Numbered from the stretch's first letter, positions 17,399 through 26,763 are shown. The stretch: 57,336 bases of DNA from Elusimicrobia bacterium GWD2_63_28 (GCA_001799895.1 MGUI01000018.1:1-57336); one strand, 5' to 3'. The notes: a model not told the origin generated them from the letters alone. Numbers and translations are program-made.

Positions 17399-17423
17399 CC
17401 CCCCGCGTATTCAGCGCGGGGGG
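17399..17423. other. GC-rich hairpin between rplS and rnhB
   Basis: CCCCCCGCG (17399-17407) and CGCGGGGGG (17415-17423) form a perfect 9-bp stem with a 7-base loop. No T-run follows, so it is not a standard terminator. It may protect the ribosomal-protein mRNA 3' end or dampen transcription into rnhB. Confidence 0.6.
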
Positions 17424-17442
17424 TCGCGGTACAGGGGCAACC

Positions 17443-18096
17443 GTGCCATTAAGCAGATTCGACCTAGCTCTTCTTGAAACCAGGCGGCCGGCTTTCCTCG
17501 TCGGCGTAGACGAAGCCGGGCGCGGTCCATTGGCCGGACCCGTCACCGCGTGCGCAGCCTGGATCCCCACAGCCTCCCACAGCGTCATCTCCCCCCTCGT
17601 AAACGACAGCAAAAAACTTTCCCCGCGCAAGCGGGAGCTCGCTTTGCGCCTGATGCTCGACAGCGGCGTGCGCTTCGGCTTCGGCTTCGCCCACCCCGGA
17701 GAGATAGACCGGGAGAACATCCTGGAAGCCACTTTCAACGCCATGGGGACCGCGGTCAGGCGCCTCCTTATGTATACCGGCGCGGCCCCTTCGTCCGCGC
17801 TGCTGCTGGTGGACGGCCCCCACCGCATAAAGCGCCTGGATTCCTGCCCGCAGCAGCCCCTGGTGGACGGCGACGCCAAATCGCTTTCAATAGCCGCGGC
17901 CAGCATCTACGCCAAGGTAGTGCGGGACCGCTGGATGCAGGTGCTCGACAGGCGCCACCCCGGCTACGGCCTGGCCGGCCACAAGGGTTACGGCACCGCG
18001 GCGCACCTCGAGGCGCTCAACCGCCTCGGCCCCAGCGCCCAGCACCGGCAGAGTTTCGCGCCGGTGCGCGCCGCCCGCGCCGGAGTTCCCCGGTGA
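17443..18096 (+). CDS. rnhB: Ribonuclease HII
   Basis: Removes misincorporated ribonucleotides and RNA primers from RNA/DNA hybrids. The 217-residue protein starts at GTG and has the DEAGRGPLAGPV active-site motif (Asp-Glu), a third acidic residue in VDGPH and the DGDAKSLSIAAASIYAKV block. The next gene, yraN, overlaps its stop by a GTGA junction. Confidence 0.95.
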   Translation: MPLSRFDLALLETRRPAFLVGVDEAGRGPLAGPVTACAAWIPTASHSVISPLVNDSKKLSPRKRELALRLMLDSGVRFGFGFAHPGEIDRENILEATFNAMGTAVRRLLMYTGAAPSSALLLVDGPHRIKRLDSCPQQPLVDGDAKSLSIAAASIYAKVVRDRWMQVLDRRHPGYGLAGHKGYGTAAHLEALNRLGPSAQHRQSFAPVRAARAGVPR

Positions 18097-18449
18097 ACAA
18101 GAAAGGCGAACCTTACGAGGAGCAGGCGTCGCTCTTCCTTAAGGCTGCGGGGTTTGAGATCCTGGACCGCAACTGGTCCTGCCCGATGGGCGAGCTCGAT
18201 ATAGTGGCCAGGAAAGGCGGCACGGTGGCTTTCGTGGAAGTGCGCGCCCGCGCGAGCGACAGGTACGGTTCCCCGGCGGAGACGGTCAGCCGCGCCAAGC
18301 GGGCAAAAATTATAAAGGCCGCGATGGCCTATATAAAAGCGCGGAACGTAAAGGCGGAAACGCTCCGGTTCGATTTTATCGGCATCACACCCGGCGCGGA
18401 GCCTGAGCATATCGAGGACGCTTTCAGCGCTGACGGGTTCGGATTTTAA
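18093..18449 (+). CDS. yraN: YraN/UPF0102 family endonuclease-like protein
   Basis: A 118-residue protein of the UPF0102 family with a restriction-endonuclease-like core: GELDIVARKGGTVAFVEVRAR holds the predicted Asp and Glu-x-Arg/Lys metal site. I used the GTG at 18093 that overlaps the rnhB stop; the long upstream frame is a shadow of rnhB. The rnhB-yraN pairing is common in bacteria. The biochemical role in the family is not settled; some members are linked to DNA processing. Confidence 0.88.
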   Translation: MNKKGEPYEEQASLFLKAAGFEILDRNWSCPMGELDIVARKGGTVAFVEVRARASDRYGSPAETVSRAKRAKIIKAAMAYIKARNVKAETLRFDFIGITPGAEPEHIEDAFSADGFGF

Positions 18450-18471
18450 GGGAAGGCAAGGAGAAGACAAC

Positions 18472-19314
18472 ATGGAATCTTCGGAAATACTCAGGAGCGT
18501 GGAGCAGACGGCCGCCTGGCTGAAAAAGGTGGCCGCCGGGTTCAAGCCCGAGACCGCGATCATAGCGGGGTCCGGCCTGGGCGGAGCGCTGCCCCGCCTG
18601 GAGGACAAGGTCGCGGTTTCCTACAAGGATATCCCCGGCTTCCCCGCCCCGACGGTGAAGGGCCACGCCGGCGAACTGATCTTCGGGCGCATGGGCGGCG
18701 CCGACGTGGTGATGATGAAGGGCCGCTTCCACTATTACGAGGGCCGGCCGCTCTCCTTCATCGCGTTCCCGATCCGCGTGCTGCGCGCTCTGGGCGTGAA
18801 GAACCTGCTGCTGACAGCCGCCGTCGGCTCGCTCAAGCCCGCTCTGAAGCCCGGCGATATGCTGATCCTCAAGGACCACCTGAACCTGATGGGCTCCAAC
18901 CCCCTGATGGGCAATTACCACCCGGCCTTCGGCGAGATGTTTCCCGACATGAACGACCCCTACGACCGTGCGCTGCGCAAGGAGGCCATGAAGCTGGCCA
19001 AAAAGCTGCGCATCCGCGCCAAAGAAGGCGTCTACACCGCCGTGACCGGCCCGTCCTACGAGACCCCTGCCGAGGTGAAGATGTACCGGCAGCTCGGCGG
19101 CGACATCGCCGGCATGTCCGTCGTGCCGGAGACGATAACCGCCCGCCAGCTGAAGCTGCGCGTGGCCGGCCTCTGCTGGATCTCCAACTTCTGCAGCGGG
19201 ATCTCCAGGCAGACCCTGTCGCACGAGGAAGTGCTGGAGCTCGGCGCGAAAGTCTCCGGAAAGATGCAGGGGCTGCTGGAAGGCCTGCTGAAGTCCAAAG
19301 CTATAAAGGGTTAA
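18472..19314 (+). CDS. punA: Purine-nucleoside phosphorylase (trimeric type)
   Basis: Phosphorolyses inosine/guanosine to base and ribose-1-phosphate. The 280-residue protein shows IAGSGLGGAL (phosphate loop), GHAGELIFG, MKGRFHYYEG with the phosphate-site His, and GPSYETPAE with the purine-site Glu; the base-discriminating Asn is in CWISNFCSG. It forms a salvage set with the pyrimidine phosphorylase and upp that follow within 12 and 7 bp. Confidence 0.92.
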   Translation: MESSEILRSVEQTAAWLKKVAAGFKPETAIIAGSGLGGALPRLEDKVAVSYKDIPGFPAPTVKGHAGELIFGRMGGADVVMMKGRFHYYEGRPLSFIAFPIRVLRALGVKNLLLTAAVGSLKPALKPGDMLILKDHLNLMGSNPLMGNYHPAFGEMFPDMNDPYDRALRKEAMKLAKKLRIRAKEGVYTAVTGPSYETPAEVKMYRQLGGDIAGMSVVPETITARQLKLRVAGLCWISNFCSGISRQTLSHEEVLELGAKVSGKMQGLLEGLLKSKAIKG

Positions 19315-19326
19315 AAAGGAAATATC

Positions 19327-20637
19327 ATGAGAATGCTCGACCTGCTGCTTAAAAAACGCTCCGGCCTGGAGATGACTCCCGCCGAGCTGGAATTCATCTC
19401 GATGGGCGCCGCCGACGGCTCCATCCCGGACTACCAGCTTTCCGCCTGGCTGATGGCGGCTTTCCTCAACGGCCTCACCCCCGCCGAGACCGCCGGCCTT
19501 ACCAGGGCCATGGCCCTCTCCGGCAAGAAGCTCGACCTGTCCTCCATAAAGGGCATGAAGGTGGACAAGCATTCCACCGGCGGCGTAGGCGACGGCATTT
19601 CCATAGCGCTGGCCCCGGTGGCGGCGGCCTGCGGCGTCGTCGTGCCGATGATGAGCGGCCGCGGCCTGGGCCATACCGGCGGCACGCTGGACAAGCTCGA
19701 GGCCATGAAGGGCTTCAAGGTCCGCCTCGAGCCTGAATATATCGTGAAGCAGCTCAAGGCCACCGGCCTGTCCATGTTCGGGCAGACCGAGCGCCTGGCG
19801 CCCAGCGACAAGAAGCTTTATGCCCTGCGCGACGCCTCCTGCACCGTGGAGGCCCTGCCGCTCATCGTGGCCAGCATCCTCTCCAAGAAATTCGCCGAGG
19901 ATATCACCGGCCTGGTGATGGACGTGAAATACGGCTCCGGCGCCTTCCTGAAGGATTTCAAGAAGAGCCGCGAGCTCGCCGTGGCGCTGATGAAGACCGC
20001 CAAGCTGCTCGATATCCGCTGCGTGGCCGTGATGACCGCCATGAACGAGCCGCTGGGCCTCGCCATCGGCAACGGCATCGAGACCTCGCAGTGCATCAAG
20101 ATCCTGGCCGGCGAGAAAGGACCCGCGGACTTCATGCGCGTGCTCGAGGTGCTGGCCGGCTGGATGATACACCTGGGCGGCAAGGCCCGCACCGCGGCCG
20201 AGGGCGAGGAGAAGGCCCGCGCAGCCATCGCCGACGGCAGCGCCCTGGAGAAGTACCGCCTGATGGTGAAGTGGCAGGGCGCCGACGTCCGCGTGGTGGA
20301 CGACCCCGACCGCCATATGCCCAAAGCGAAGCTTTCCAAACAGATCAAGGCTAAGAAGGCCGGCTTCCTCACCGCGATGGAGGCCCGCACCGTCGGGTTC
20401 GCCTCCGTGGCGCTGGGCGGCGGCCGGGCCAAGGCCGAGGACGCCGTGGACTTCGGCGCCGGTTTCATCCTGGCGGCTAAGCCCGGCGACCGCGTTAAGC
20501 CCGGCGACCTCATCGCCACCGCTTACGCCTCCTCCCCGGCCAAGCTGGCCGACGGCGTGAAGATGTTCGAGAGCTCCCTGGCCTACGGGCCGAAAGCGCC
20601 GCGCAAGGAGCCCCTGATACGCGAGATCATTAAATAA
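19327..20637 (+). CDS. deoA: Pyrimidine-nucleoside/thymidine phosphorylase
   Basis: Cleaves pyrimidine nucleosides to base and (deoxy)ribose-1-phosphate. The 436-residue protein has the usual three-part organisation: an N-terminal alpha domain (MLDLLLKKRSGLEMT), the phosphate-binding DKHSTGGVGDG and the GRGLGHTGGTLDKLEA signature, then the alpha/beta domain with VKYGSGAFLK, and a C-terminal beta-domain. Whether it prefers thymidine (deoA) or is a broad pdp-type enzyme cannot be read here. Middle gene of a nucleoside salvage operon. Confidence 0.93.
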   Translation: MRMLDLLLKKRSGLEMTPAELEFISMGAADGSIPDYQLSAWLMAAFLNGLTPAETAGLTRAMALSGKKLDLSSIKGMKVDKHSTGGVGDGISIALAPVAAACGVVVPMMSGRGLGHTGGTLDKLEAMKGFKVRLEPEYIVKQLKATGLSMFGQTERLAPSDKKLYALRDASCTVEALPLIVASILSKKFAEDITGLVMDVKYGSGAFLKDFKKSRELAVALMKTAKLLDIRCVAVMTAMNEPLGLAIGNGIETSQCIKILAGEKGPADFMRVLEVLAGWMIHLGGKARTAAEGEEKARAAIADGSALEKYRLMVKWQGADVRVVDDPDRHMPKAKLSKQIKAKKAGFLTAMEARTVGFASVALGGGRAKAEDAVDFGAGFILAAKPGDRVKPGDLIATAYASSPAKLADGVKMFESSLAYGPKAPRKEPLIREIIK

Positions 20638-20644
20638 GGAAACT

Positions 20645-21271
20645 ATGAAGAACGTTCACGTCTCTAAGCACCCGCTGGTGCTGGACAAGGTAGCCAGGCT
20701 GCGCGACAAGCGCACCAATGTGGCCGACTTCAGGCGGCTGATGGGCGAGATCAGCATGTTCCTCGCCCATGACGCCTTCCTGCACGCCAAGGTGAAGAAG
20801 GCCCGGGTGCGCACGCCGGTCGGCGTGGCCGATACCATGAAACTCTCGCACGACCTGGTCTTCGTGGCCATCCTGCGGGCGGGGCTGGGCATGGTGGACG
20901 GCCTGGTAAAGATGCATCCCGAGGCGCGGCTGGCCCACATCGGCATTTACCGCGACGAGGAAACCCTCAAGCCCGTTAAGTATTACGTGCGCCTGCCGGA
21001 AGACGTCTCGGACAGCCTGGTGATAATCGCGGACCCCATGCTGGCCACCGGCGGCTCCGCCGTGGAAGCCGTGGAGATCATGAAAAGCCGCGGCGCGAAG
21101 AACATCTGCTTCATCTGCATGCTGGCCGCCAGGGAGGGCCTGCGCCGGCTGGCCGCCGCGCACCCCGAGATGCCCATCTACGTCGGCACCGTCGACGAGA
21201 AGCTCAACAGCCACGGGTATATCGTGCCCGGCCTCGGCGACGCCGGCGACAGGATGTTCGGCACGGCCTGA
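20645..21271 (+). CDS. upp: Uracil phosphoribosyltransferase
   Basis: Converts uracil and PRPP to UMP, completing salvage of uracil released by the phosphorylase upstream. The 208-residue protein has the PRPP loop ADPMLATGGSA, the uracil-site GYIVPGLGDAGDR near the C-terminus and the N-terminal VSKHPLV typical of Upp. The gene is followed directly by a strong bidirectional terminator. Confidence 0.95.
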   Translation: MKNVHVSKHPLVLDKVARLRDKRTNVADFRRLMGEISMFLAHDAFLHAKVKKARVRTPVGVADTMKLSHDLVFVAILRAGLGMVDGLVKMHPEARLAHIGIYRDEETLKPVKYYVRLPEDVSDSLVIIADPMLATGGSAVEAVEIMKSRGAKNICFICMLAAREGLRRLAAAHPEMPIYVGTVDEKLNSHGYIVPGLGDAGDRMFGTA

Positions 21272-21285
21272 GGCCGCAAGGAACC

Positions 21286-21321
21286 AAATAAAAAAGCCCG
21301 GTCGCCCGGGCTTTTTTATTT
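21286..21321. terminator. Bidirectional rho-independent terminator
   Basis: A perfect inverted repeat: 16-base arms (21286-21301 and 21306-21321) with a TCGC loop; the stem core is GCCCGG/CCGGGC flanked by A-run and T-run. It serves upp on the plus strand and the FNR-type regulator on the minus strand, whose genes converge here. Confidence 0.92.
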
Positions 21322-21333
21322 GCCGCCTGCGCG

Positions 21334-22059
21334 TCAGGCTTTGACTTTCGCGTGCGGGTCCGAGATGCGGACCAGCGTGGGGTAGTCCAGGATCTTGATC
21401 GACTTGATCTCGCGCTTGATGATGCCGCGCTTCTCCAGGTCGGCCAGGGTGCGCACCACGGTCTCCAGCGCCAGGCCGGTGATCTCGGCGATCTCGGTGC
21501 GCTTCAGGCCGTGGATGGCCGGGTTCGGGGTGTTCTTGGATTTATAGGTGATGGCGTTGATGAGGGCCTTGGCCACTTTGGAGCGGGCCGGCTTGTAGGC
21601 CGTGTCCTTTACCTTGTACTGCATCCCGCGCATCTCATTGGCGATCTTGCGCAGGAAGATCTTGTAGACCTTCGGGTGGGTGTCCAGGAAGCTTTCGAAC
21701 TTCTTGGTGTCCACGTACGAGAGCACCGTCTCGCCCATTGTGCGGGCGTTGCAGATATATTCGTTCTCGGAGAAAAGGGCTATGTGGCCGAAGGTGTCGC
21801 CGGGATGGCGGATCCAGTTGATCATCTGCTGGCCCTTGGAGTCTGTAGAGTAGATCTTGGCCCGGCCCTTGCAGACCGTGTAGATGCCCTGCGGGCGCTG
21901 GCACTCGGAATAGATCTCTTCCTCGTCGGTGTACTTGCGGCCCAGCTTAAGCGCGCTCCATTCCTTCTGCGCCGCCGGGTCCAGCCGTACGACGAAACAA
22001 TTCTGCTTGAAGCGGCACGCGCCGCAGTCCGGAGCCTGGTCTTTAGTGAATCTGTGCAT
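21334..22059 (-). CDS. FNR-type Crp-family transcription regulator
   Basis: The 241-residue protein has an N-terminal cysteine cluster (Cys12, Cys15, Cys21: C-x2-C-x5-C), a cyclic-nucleotide-like beta-roll with a further Cys at 103, a dimer helix and a C-terminal winged HTH (RTEIAEITGLALETVVRTL). The cysteine spacing equals that of E. coli FNR, whose Cys20/23/29 plus Cys122 bind an oxygen-labile 4Fe-4S cluster. I infer an oxygen- or redox-sensing regulator. The window also holds cydAB, a typical FNR-type target, but I see no TTGAT-N4-ATCAA site in front of cydA. Confidence 0.88.
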   Translation of the reverse strand: MHRFTKDQAPDCGACRFKQNCFVVRLDPAAQKEWSALKLGRKYTDEEEIYSECQRPQGIYTVCKGRAKIYSTDSKGQQMINWIRHPGDTFGHIALFSENEYICNARTMGETVLSYVDTKKFESFLDTHPKVYKIFLRKIANEMRGMQYKVKDTAYKPARSKVAKALINAITYKSKNTPNPAIHGLKRTEIAEITGLALETVVRTLADLEKRGIIKREIKSIKILDYPTLVRISDPHAKVKA

Positions 22060-22156
22060 TTCTTTCCCCCATTACTTGCCGAACTCTAATTATATAATAT
22101 TTGCCCCCCCGTCGTCATTTGCTAAACTATCGGTTAGGAACGGTACACTGCAAGGC

Positions 22157-23626
22157 ATGTTCAAAGACCTGAAAGCGCTGGGCAAGGAATCGCTGATCTA
22201 CGGGCTCTCCACCGTTGGGGCCCGCCTGCTCAACTTCATCCTGCTGCCGTTCTACACCCATTACCTCGTCCCCGCGGAATACGGCATCGTGGCCGCGGTG
22301 TTCTCCTACATCGCCTTCCTCAACATTGTCTACCACTACGGCATGGACCAGGCCTACATGCGCCATTACGCCGACCGGGAGAAGGCCTTCCCGTCCGCTT
22401 TCGCCTGCCTGGCCGCCACCTCCCTGCTGCTGACGCTGCTGCTGTGCTCGGCGGCCCCTTTCTGGGCGGGCGTTTCGGGCATAGGCGCGGGCAATGCCAG
22501 GCTGGTCTGGTACGCCGCCGCCATCCTGCTGCTCGACACCGTCACCATCATCCCTTTCGCCGACCTGCGCATGCGCCACAAGGCGCTGCGCTTCGCCGGG
22601 GTGCGCACGGCGTCCATCGTGATCAACGTCGCGCTCAACGTGATCTTCCTGCGCTATATGGGCCTCGGCCTTGAAAGCGTCTTCCTGGCCAACGTCATTT
22701 CCTCGGCTGCGGCCGCGCTGCTGCTGATCCCGGAGTTCAGGACGCTTTCTCTTAAGGCTGACCTGCCGGTGCTCAGGGACCTGCTGGCCTTCGCCCTGCC
22801 TCTGCTGCCGGCGGGCCTGGGCGCCATGGCCGTGCAGGTGCTGGACCGGCCCATCATGCTGTACCTTTCCGACACGGCCTCCGTGGGCGTCTACCAGGCC
22901 AATTACCGCCTCGGCATCTTCATGATGCTGGTGGTCAGCATGTTCGACCAGGCCTGGCGCCCCTTCTTCATCGAGCGCTCCTACCGCCCCGACGCGGCGC
23001 CGGTATTCGCGCGCGTGCTCACTTATTTCGTCTTCGGCGGGCTCTGGCTGTGGCTGGGCCTTTCTTTCTTTATCGGCGACCTGGCCCGCCTCCGGGTGGC
23101 CGGGGTGAACCTGATACACCCCGACTACTGGTCCGGCCTCGGCATCGTGCCGCTGGTGCTGGCGGCCTACCTGCTCAACGGGGTTTACGTGAATTTCCTG
23201 GCGCCGGTCATAATCGCCAAGAAGACCGGCGTGATACTGAGCGTGACGCTGGCCGGGGCCGCGGTCAGCATCGCCGGCAACTTCGCGCTGATCCCGCCCT
23301 TCGGCATGTTCGGCGCGGCCTGGGCGGTCTTCCTGTCCTACCTGGCCATGGCCACGATGGTCTATTTCCGCGGCCGGGCCTTCTACCCGGTCCCTTACGA
23401 ATTCGGCCGCCTGGGCAAGGGATTGGCGGCGGCGGCGCTCTGCGCCCTGCCCGGCCTGCTATTCGCCCCGGAGGGCCTGGCCGGCATCCTCTTCCGGCTG
23501 GCCGCCTTCGCCGCTTTCCCGCCGATAGTCTGGTTCTCGGGCCTGCTGCTGCCCGAGGAGAAGGAGGCCGCGCTGCGCCGCCTGGCCGCCCTGCCCTGGC
23601 TGGGTCCAAAGACCGCGCCCCGCTAG
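22157..23626 (+). CDS. Polysaccharide flippase (Wzx/MATE-like)
   Basis: A 489-residue protein with about 12-14 membrane helices. The N-terminus (KALGKESLIYGLSTVGARLLNFILLP, shortened here in sense, then PAEYG) matches the polysaccharide-synthesis flippase family that moves undecaprenyl-linked glycans across the inner membrane. The start at ATG 22157 follows a CAAGG site and fits the family; the longer frame runs back into the divergent regulator gene. No glycosyltransferase cluster is adjacent, but the capsule-like genes lie about 16 kb downstream. Confidence 0.88.
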   Translation: MFKDLKALGKESLIYGLSTVGARLLNFILLPFYTHYLVPAEYGIVAAVFSYIAFLNIVYHYGMDQAYMRHYADREKAFPSAFACLAATSLLLTLLLCSAAPFWAGVSGIGAGNARLVWYAAAILLLDTVTIIPFADLRMRHKALRFAGVRTASIVINVALNVIFLRYMGLGLESVFLANVISSAAAALLLIPEFRTLSLKADLPVLRDLLAFALPLLPAGLGAMAVQVLDRPIMLYLSDTASVGVYQANYRLGIFMMLVVSMFDQAWRPFFIERSYRPDAAPVFARVLTYFVFGGLWLWLGLSFFIGDLARLRVAGVNLIHPDYWSGLGIVPLVLAAYLLNGVYVNFLAPVIIAKKTGVILSVTLAGAAVSIAGNFALIPPFGMFGAAWAVFLSYLAMATMVYFRGRAFYPVPYEFGRLGKGLAAAALCALPGLLFAPEGLAGILFRLAAFAAFPPIVWFSGLLLPEEKEAALRRLAALPWLGPKTAPR

Positions 23627-23675
23627 GCCCTTGGCCCCTGCCGGCCGCCTCACGGCCTGTTAAACTATATACGCT

Positions 23676-24950
23676 ATGATTTTGCGCCCGCGGAAATCCG
23701 CTGTCCTCCCTTTCGTAATTTTCCCCCTCGTCTTCTCTTACGTCTTTTCCCGCGCCGAGTCCTGGCCGCCGGCTCTACCCCCGGCGTCAGAGGCCGCGCT
23801 CCCGCTGCCCGCGCTGCCGCAGCCGGCCGAGTGGACGGTGATGTATTTTATAAACGGCAAGAACGACCTGGAAAGCTCGGCGATGATGGACCTGAACCAG
23901 CTGGAACTGGTTGGTTCCGGCGCGAAAGTAAAGATCACGGCGGAGCTGGGCCGCATGAACGGCCAGGAGGGCGACGACCAGAGCGAGGGCGGCTGGACCG
24001 GCGTGCGGCGCTACCTGGTGACTAAGGATGCCGACACGGCCCGGATAAATTCCCCGGTGCTGCAGGACCTGGGCGCCGCGGACATGGGCTCCTGGAAGGA
24101 GCTGGCGGCTTTCATCAACTGGAGCAAGGCAAATTATCCCGCCCGGCGCTACGCGCTGGTGCTGTGGGACCACGGCAACGGCTGGCTGCCGGTGGACGAC
24201 GCCAACTCCGGGGACTTTTATAACCTTAAGGGCTTCTCCCTCGACGACGAGACCGGCCGCGAGTTCTCCCTGCCGCAGATGGCGGAGGCGCTGCGCGTTA
24301 CGGGCGGCGTGGATTTCCTGATGCTCGACGGCTGCAATATGCAGATGGCCTCGGTGGCCTACGAGCTCAGGGGCGCGGCCAGGGTGCTGACCGCTTCCGA
24401 GGAGACCGAGCCCGGCGTGATAGTGCGCTACGCGCAGTATCACCGGCTGCTGGAGGCGAAGCCCTCCATGGACGCGGAGGAATTCGCCGTGAACACCGTC
24501 CGCACCTACCGCGATTTCTTCACGGGCCTGCAAGGCGACAACGAGGGCGCTCCCGCGACGCAGTCGGCGCTGCGCCTGGACAGGCTGGCGCCTTTGCGCG
24601 AGAAGCTGGACGCGTGGGCTTCGGCCGCCCTGAAGACGGACCCGGCCGCGCTGCGCTATGCCCGCGCCAAGGCCAAGCTCTTCGGCGAGTGGCCTGAATA
24701 CCGCGACCTTTACGATTTCATCTCGCTGGCCTCGTCGGGCTCTTCCGATAAGGAATTCAAGGCGCGCGGTCAGGAAGTGCTGCGCTACCTTAAGTCCGAC
24801 GTGGTCCTGGAGAACTGGGCCCAGGACAGCGTCAGCCACGGCCTGGCCATCTACGTCCCCGAAACCTACAACCCTCTCTACGACGGCCTCGCCTTCTCCC
24901 GCGACGGCCTCTGGGACACCTTCGCCAAATACATGGCGACCCTCAAATAG
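23676..24950 (+). CDS. Secreted clostripain-like cysteine protease (C11)
   Basis: A 424-residue protein with a signal peptide (about residues 1-28) and the clostripain C11 fold. The catalytic His is in LWDHGNGW and the nucleophile Cys in LMLDGCNMQM, at the expected ~55-residue separation; VMYFINGKNDLE near the N-terminus is also typical. Family members cut after basic residues and often self-activate. Outer surface or periplasmic location inferred from the signal peptide. A TAAACT/TATA-like stretch ends a few bases before the ATG, with no ribosome site. Confidence 0.88.
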   Translation: MILRPRKSAVLPFVIFPLVFSYVFSRAESWPPALPPASEAALPLPALPQPAEWTVMYFINGKNDLESSAMMDLNQLELVGSGAKVKITAELGRMNGQEGDDQSEGGWTGVRRYLVTKDADTARINSPVLQDLGAADMGSWKELAAFINWSKANYPARRYALVLWDHGNGWLPVDDANSGDFYNLKGFSLDDETGREFSLPQMAEALRVTGGVDFLMLDGCNMQMASVAYELRGAARVLTASEETEPGVIVRYAQYHRLLEAKPSMDAEEFAVNTVRTYRDFFTGLQGDNEGAPATQSALRLDRLAPLREKLDAWASAALKTDPAALRYARAKAKLFGEWPEYRDLYDFISLASSGSSDKEFKARGQEVLRYLKSDVVLENWAQDSVSHGLAIYVPETYNPLYDGLAFSRDGLWDTFAKYMATLK

Positions 24951-25036
24951 TTACCATCAGTAACGCATGCTCAGGCGGCCTTCAATGGTGGGCGCTCCTG
25001 CACGCACGGTAGGCCGCCTCACGCGTATGGACTAAT
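24951..25036. other. Convergent intergenic region with inverted repeat
   Basis: Between the protease (plus) and ABC permease (minus) ends. AGGCGGCCT (24973-24981) and AGGCCGCCT (25011-25019) are a perfect 9-bp inverted repeat with a 29-base spacer. No T-run, so termination is uncertain. Confidence 0.4.
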
Positions 25037-25792
25037 CTATTTCTCTTGCTGGAGTTTGCCGAAGGCGGAGACGCCGATGAGGGTGGTGGCGAGGCAGAAG
25101 GCGGCGATGGCGCCCAGGTCCTGCCACAGGGTGAAGTAGCCCTGGCCCAGCATGATGATGCGCAGCAGGTCCACCGCGTAGGTTACCGGGTCGACGAGGC
25201 TGATGGCCTTGATGTAGGGCGCGGCGGTCTGCAGGTCGAACAGGGCGCCGCTGAAGAAGAAGAGGGGCCAGGTGAGAAAGCTCATCACCAGGCCGAAGCC
25301 CTCCATGGACTTCATCCTGGCGCCGATGGTGAGGCCCAGGTTGGTGATCATGTAGGCGACCGGGAAAGCCGCCAGCAGGCAGAGCAGCACCTGCAGGAGG
25401 GTCTGCGGCAGGATGAACAGCGCCCCGATGACAAGCAGGATCACCGTCTCTATCAGCGCCCCCAGCATGCCGCCCATCGCCTTGCCGAAGAAAAGCGTCG
25501 CGCGCGAGATCGGGGCCGCCAGCACTTCCTTCAGGAAATCCAGCCGCTTGTCCCAGACGATGTAGAGCCCGTAGGTGATCGACGTGAAGAGGATCACCAT
25601 GGCCATGATGCCCGGGAAGATGAACTGCTGGTAGGTAAAGCCGGCCACCGGGCTGTGGCCCCCGGTTATGCCCCGGCCCATCACGAACAGGAACAGCAGC
25701 GGCGAGATCAGGATGGAGACGATGCGCTCCTTCTCGCGCAGGAAGATCTTGGCCTCGCGCAGCAAAATGGCGTAGACGGCGTAGAAGTTCAC
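25037..25792 (-). CDS. ABC-2 type transporter permease
   Basis: A 251-residue integral membrane protein with six hydrophobic segments, beginning NFYAVYAILLREAKIFLREKE, typical of DrrB/NodJ-type ABC-2 permeases. The GTG start was chosen because it overlaps the ATPase stop (GTGA); the very long frame upstream is a shadow of the ATPase and outer-membrane genes. With its ATPase it forms an exporter of unknown substrate (lipid, polysaccharide or drug). Confidence 0.88.
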   Translation of the reverse strand: MNFYAVYAILLREAKIFLREKERIVSILISPLLFLFVMGRGITGGHSPVAGFTYQQFIFPGIMAMVILFTSITYGLYIVWDKRLDFLKEVLAAPISRATLFFGKAMGGMLGALIETVILLVIGALFILPQTLLQVLLCLLAAFPVAYMITNLGLTIGARMKSMEGFGLVMSFLTWPLFFFSGALFDLQTAAPYIKAISLVDPVTYAVDLLRIIMLGQGYFTLWQDLGAIAAFCLATTLIGVSAFGKLQQEK

Positions 25793-26763
25793 CGGCGCAC
25801 CGCCTTGTGCTGGGCTATGCGCTCGAACATTCCCTCGGCCTTCTCGTCGGCGTCCTCGCTGATCTGCTGCCCGGCGAACTTCAGGAAAACGTCGTCGAGC
25901 GTGACGCGGCGCACCTCTACTTCCGTGATCTTCCCCCCGGCGTTGAGCAGCGCGTGCAAATTGGCGCCCGAATCCTCTATGCTGATCTTGTAATGCGAGT
26001 TCTCCCGTTCCACGGTTTTCACGAAAGGCAGCGCCCGCAGGGCCGCCTCGTCTATCTCTCCCTTCAGGAAAACCAGGTCCTGCCCTACTTTGCGCTTGAG
26101 CGCTTCCGGCGTGTCCAGCTCTATGATCCTGCCCTGGTTGATGATGGCGATGCGGTCGGCCAGGCTGTCGGCCTCTTCCATGTAATGGGTGGTCAGGATG
26201 ATAGTGGTGTTGTGCCGTTCTTTGAGCTCGCGGATATGGGTCCAGACGGCCTTGCGGCTGGCCGGGTCCAGGCCCAGCGTCGGCTCGTCGAGGAAAAGGA
26301 TTTTGGGGCCGTGGATCAGGCCGCGGGCTATCTCCAGGCGCCGCCGCATGCCGCCCGAGTAGGTCTTTACCAGGCTGTCGGCGCGGTCGGACAGGTTCAC
26401 CAGTTTCAGGAACTGCTCTATCCTGGGCGCTATCTCCCGGCGCGGCACGCCGTAGAGCATGGAGTGCAGCTGCAGGTTCTCGCGCGCGGTCAGCAAATCG
26501 TCCACGCTGGGCTCCTGGAACACTATGCCGATGTTCCTGCGCACCTCCAGGGGCTCTTTGATGATGTCGCGGCCGGCCACCAGCGCCGTGCCCGAGGTGG
26601 GCCGCACCAGCGTGGCCAGCATGCTGATGAGCGTGGTCTTGCCGGCGCCGTTGGGCCCCAGCAGGCCGAACACTTCCCCCTCGGGGATCTCCAGGGAGAC
26701 GCCGTTGACGGCCGTTACCTCGGCGTAGCGCTTTACTAAATTGTCGGTGATTATCGCGGCCAT
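25789..26763 (-). CDS. ABC-2 exporter ATP-binding protein
   Basis: A 324-residue DrrA-like ATPase. Walker A: GPNGAGKTTLISML; signature: YSGGMRRRLEIARGL; Walker B: ILFLDEPTLGLDP; then the H-loop TTHYMEEADSLADRI. The C-terminal ~100 residues are the extra DrrA-type domain. Energises export through the permease encoded immediately downstream. Confidence 0.93.
   Translation of the reverse strand: MAAIITDNLVKRYAEVTAVNGVSLEIPEGEVFGLLGPNGAGKTTLISMLATLVRPTSGTALVAGRDIIKEPLEVRRNIGIVFQEPSVDDLLTARENLQLHSMLYGVPRREIAPRIEQFLKLVNLSDRADSLVKTYSGGMRRRLEIARGLIHGPKILFLDEPTLGLDPASRKAVWTHIRELKERHNTTIILTTHYMEEADSLADRIAIINQGRIIELDTPEALKRKVGQDLVFLKGEIDEAALRALPFVKTVERENSHYKISIEDSGANLHALLNAGGKITEVEVRRVTLDDVFLKFAGQQISEDADEKAEGMFERIAQHKAVRR

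Noticed and set aside
18424..20316. 630-codon open frame on the minus strand
   Set aside because: Antisense to the nucleoside phosphorylase genes; low-complexity composition and no family motif.
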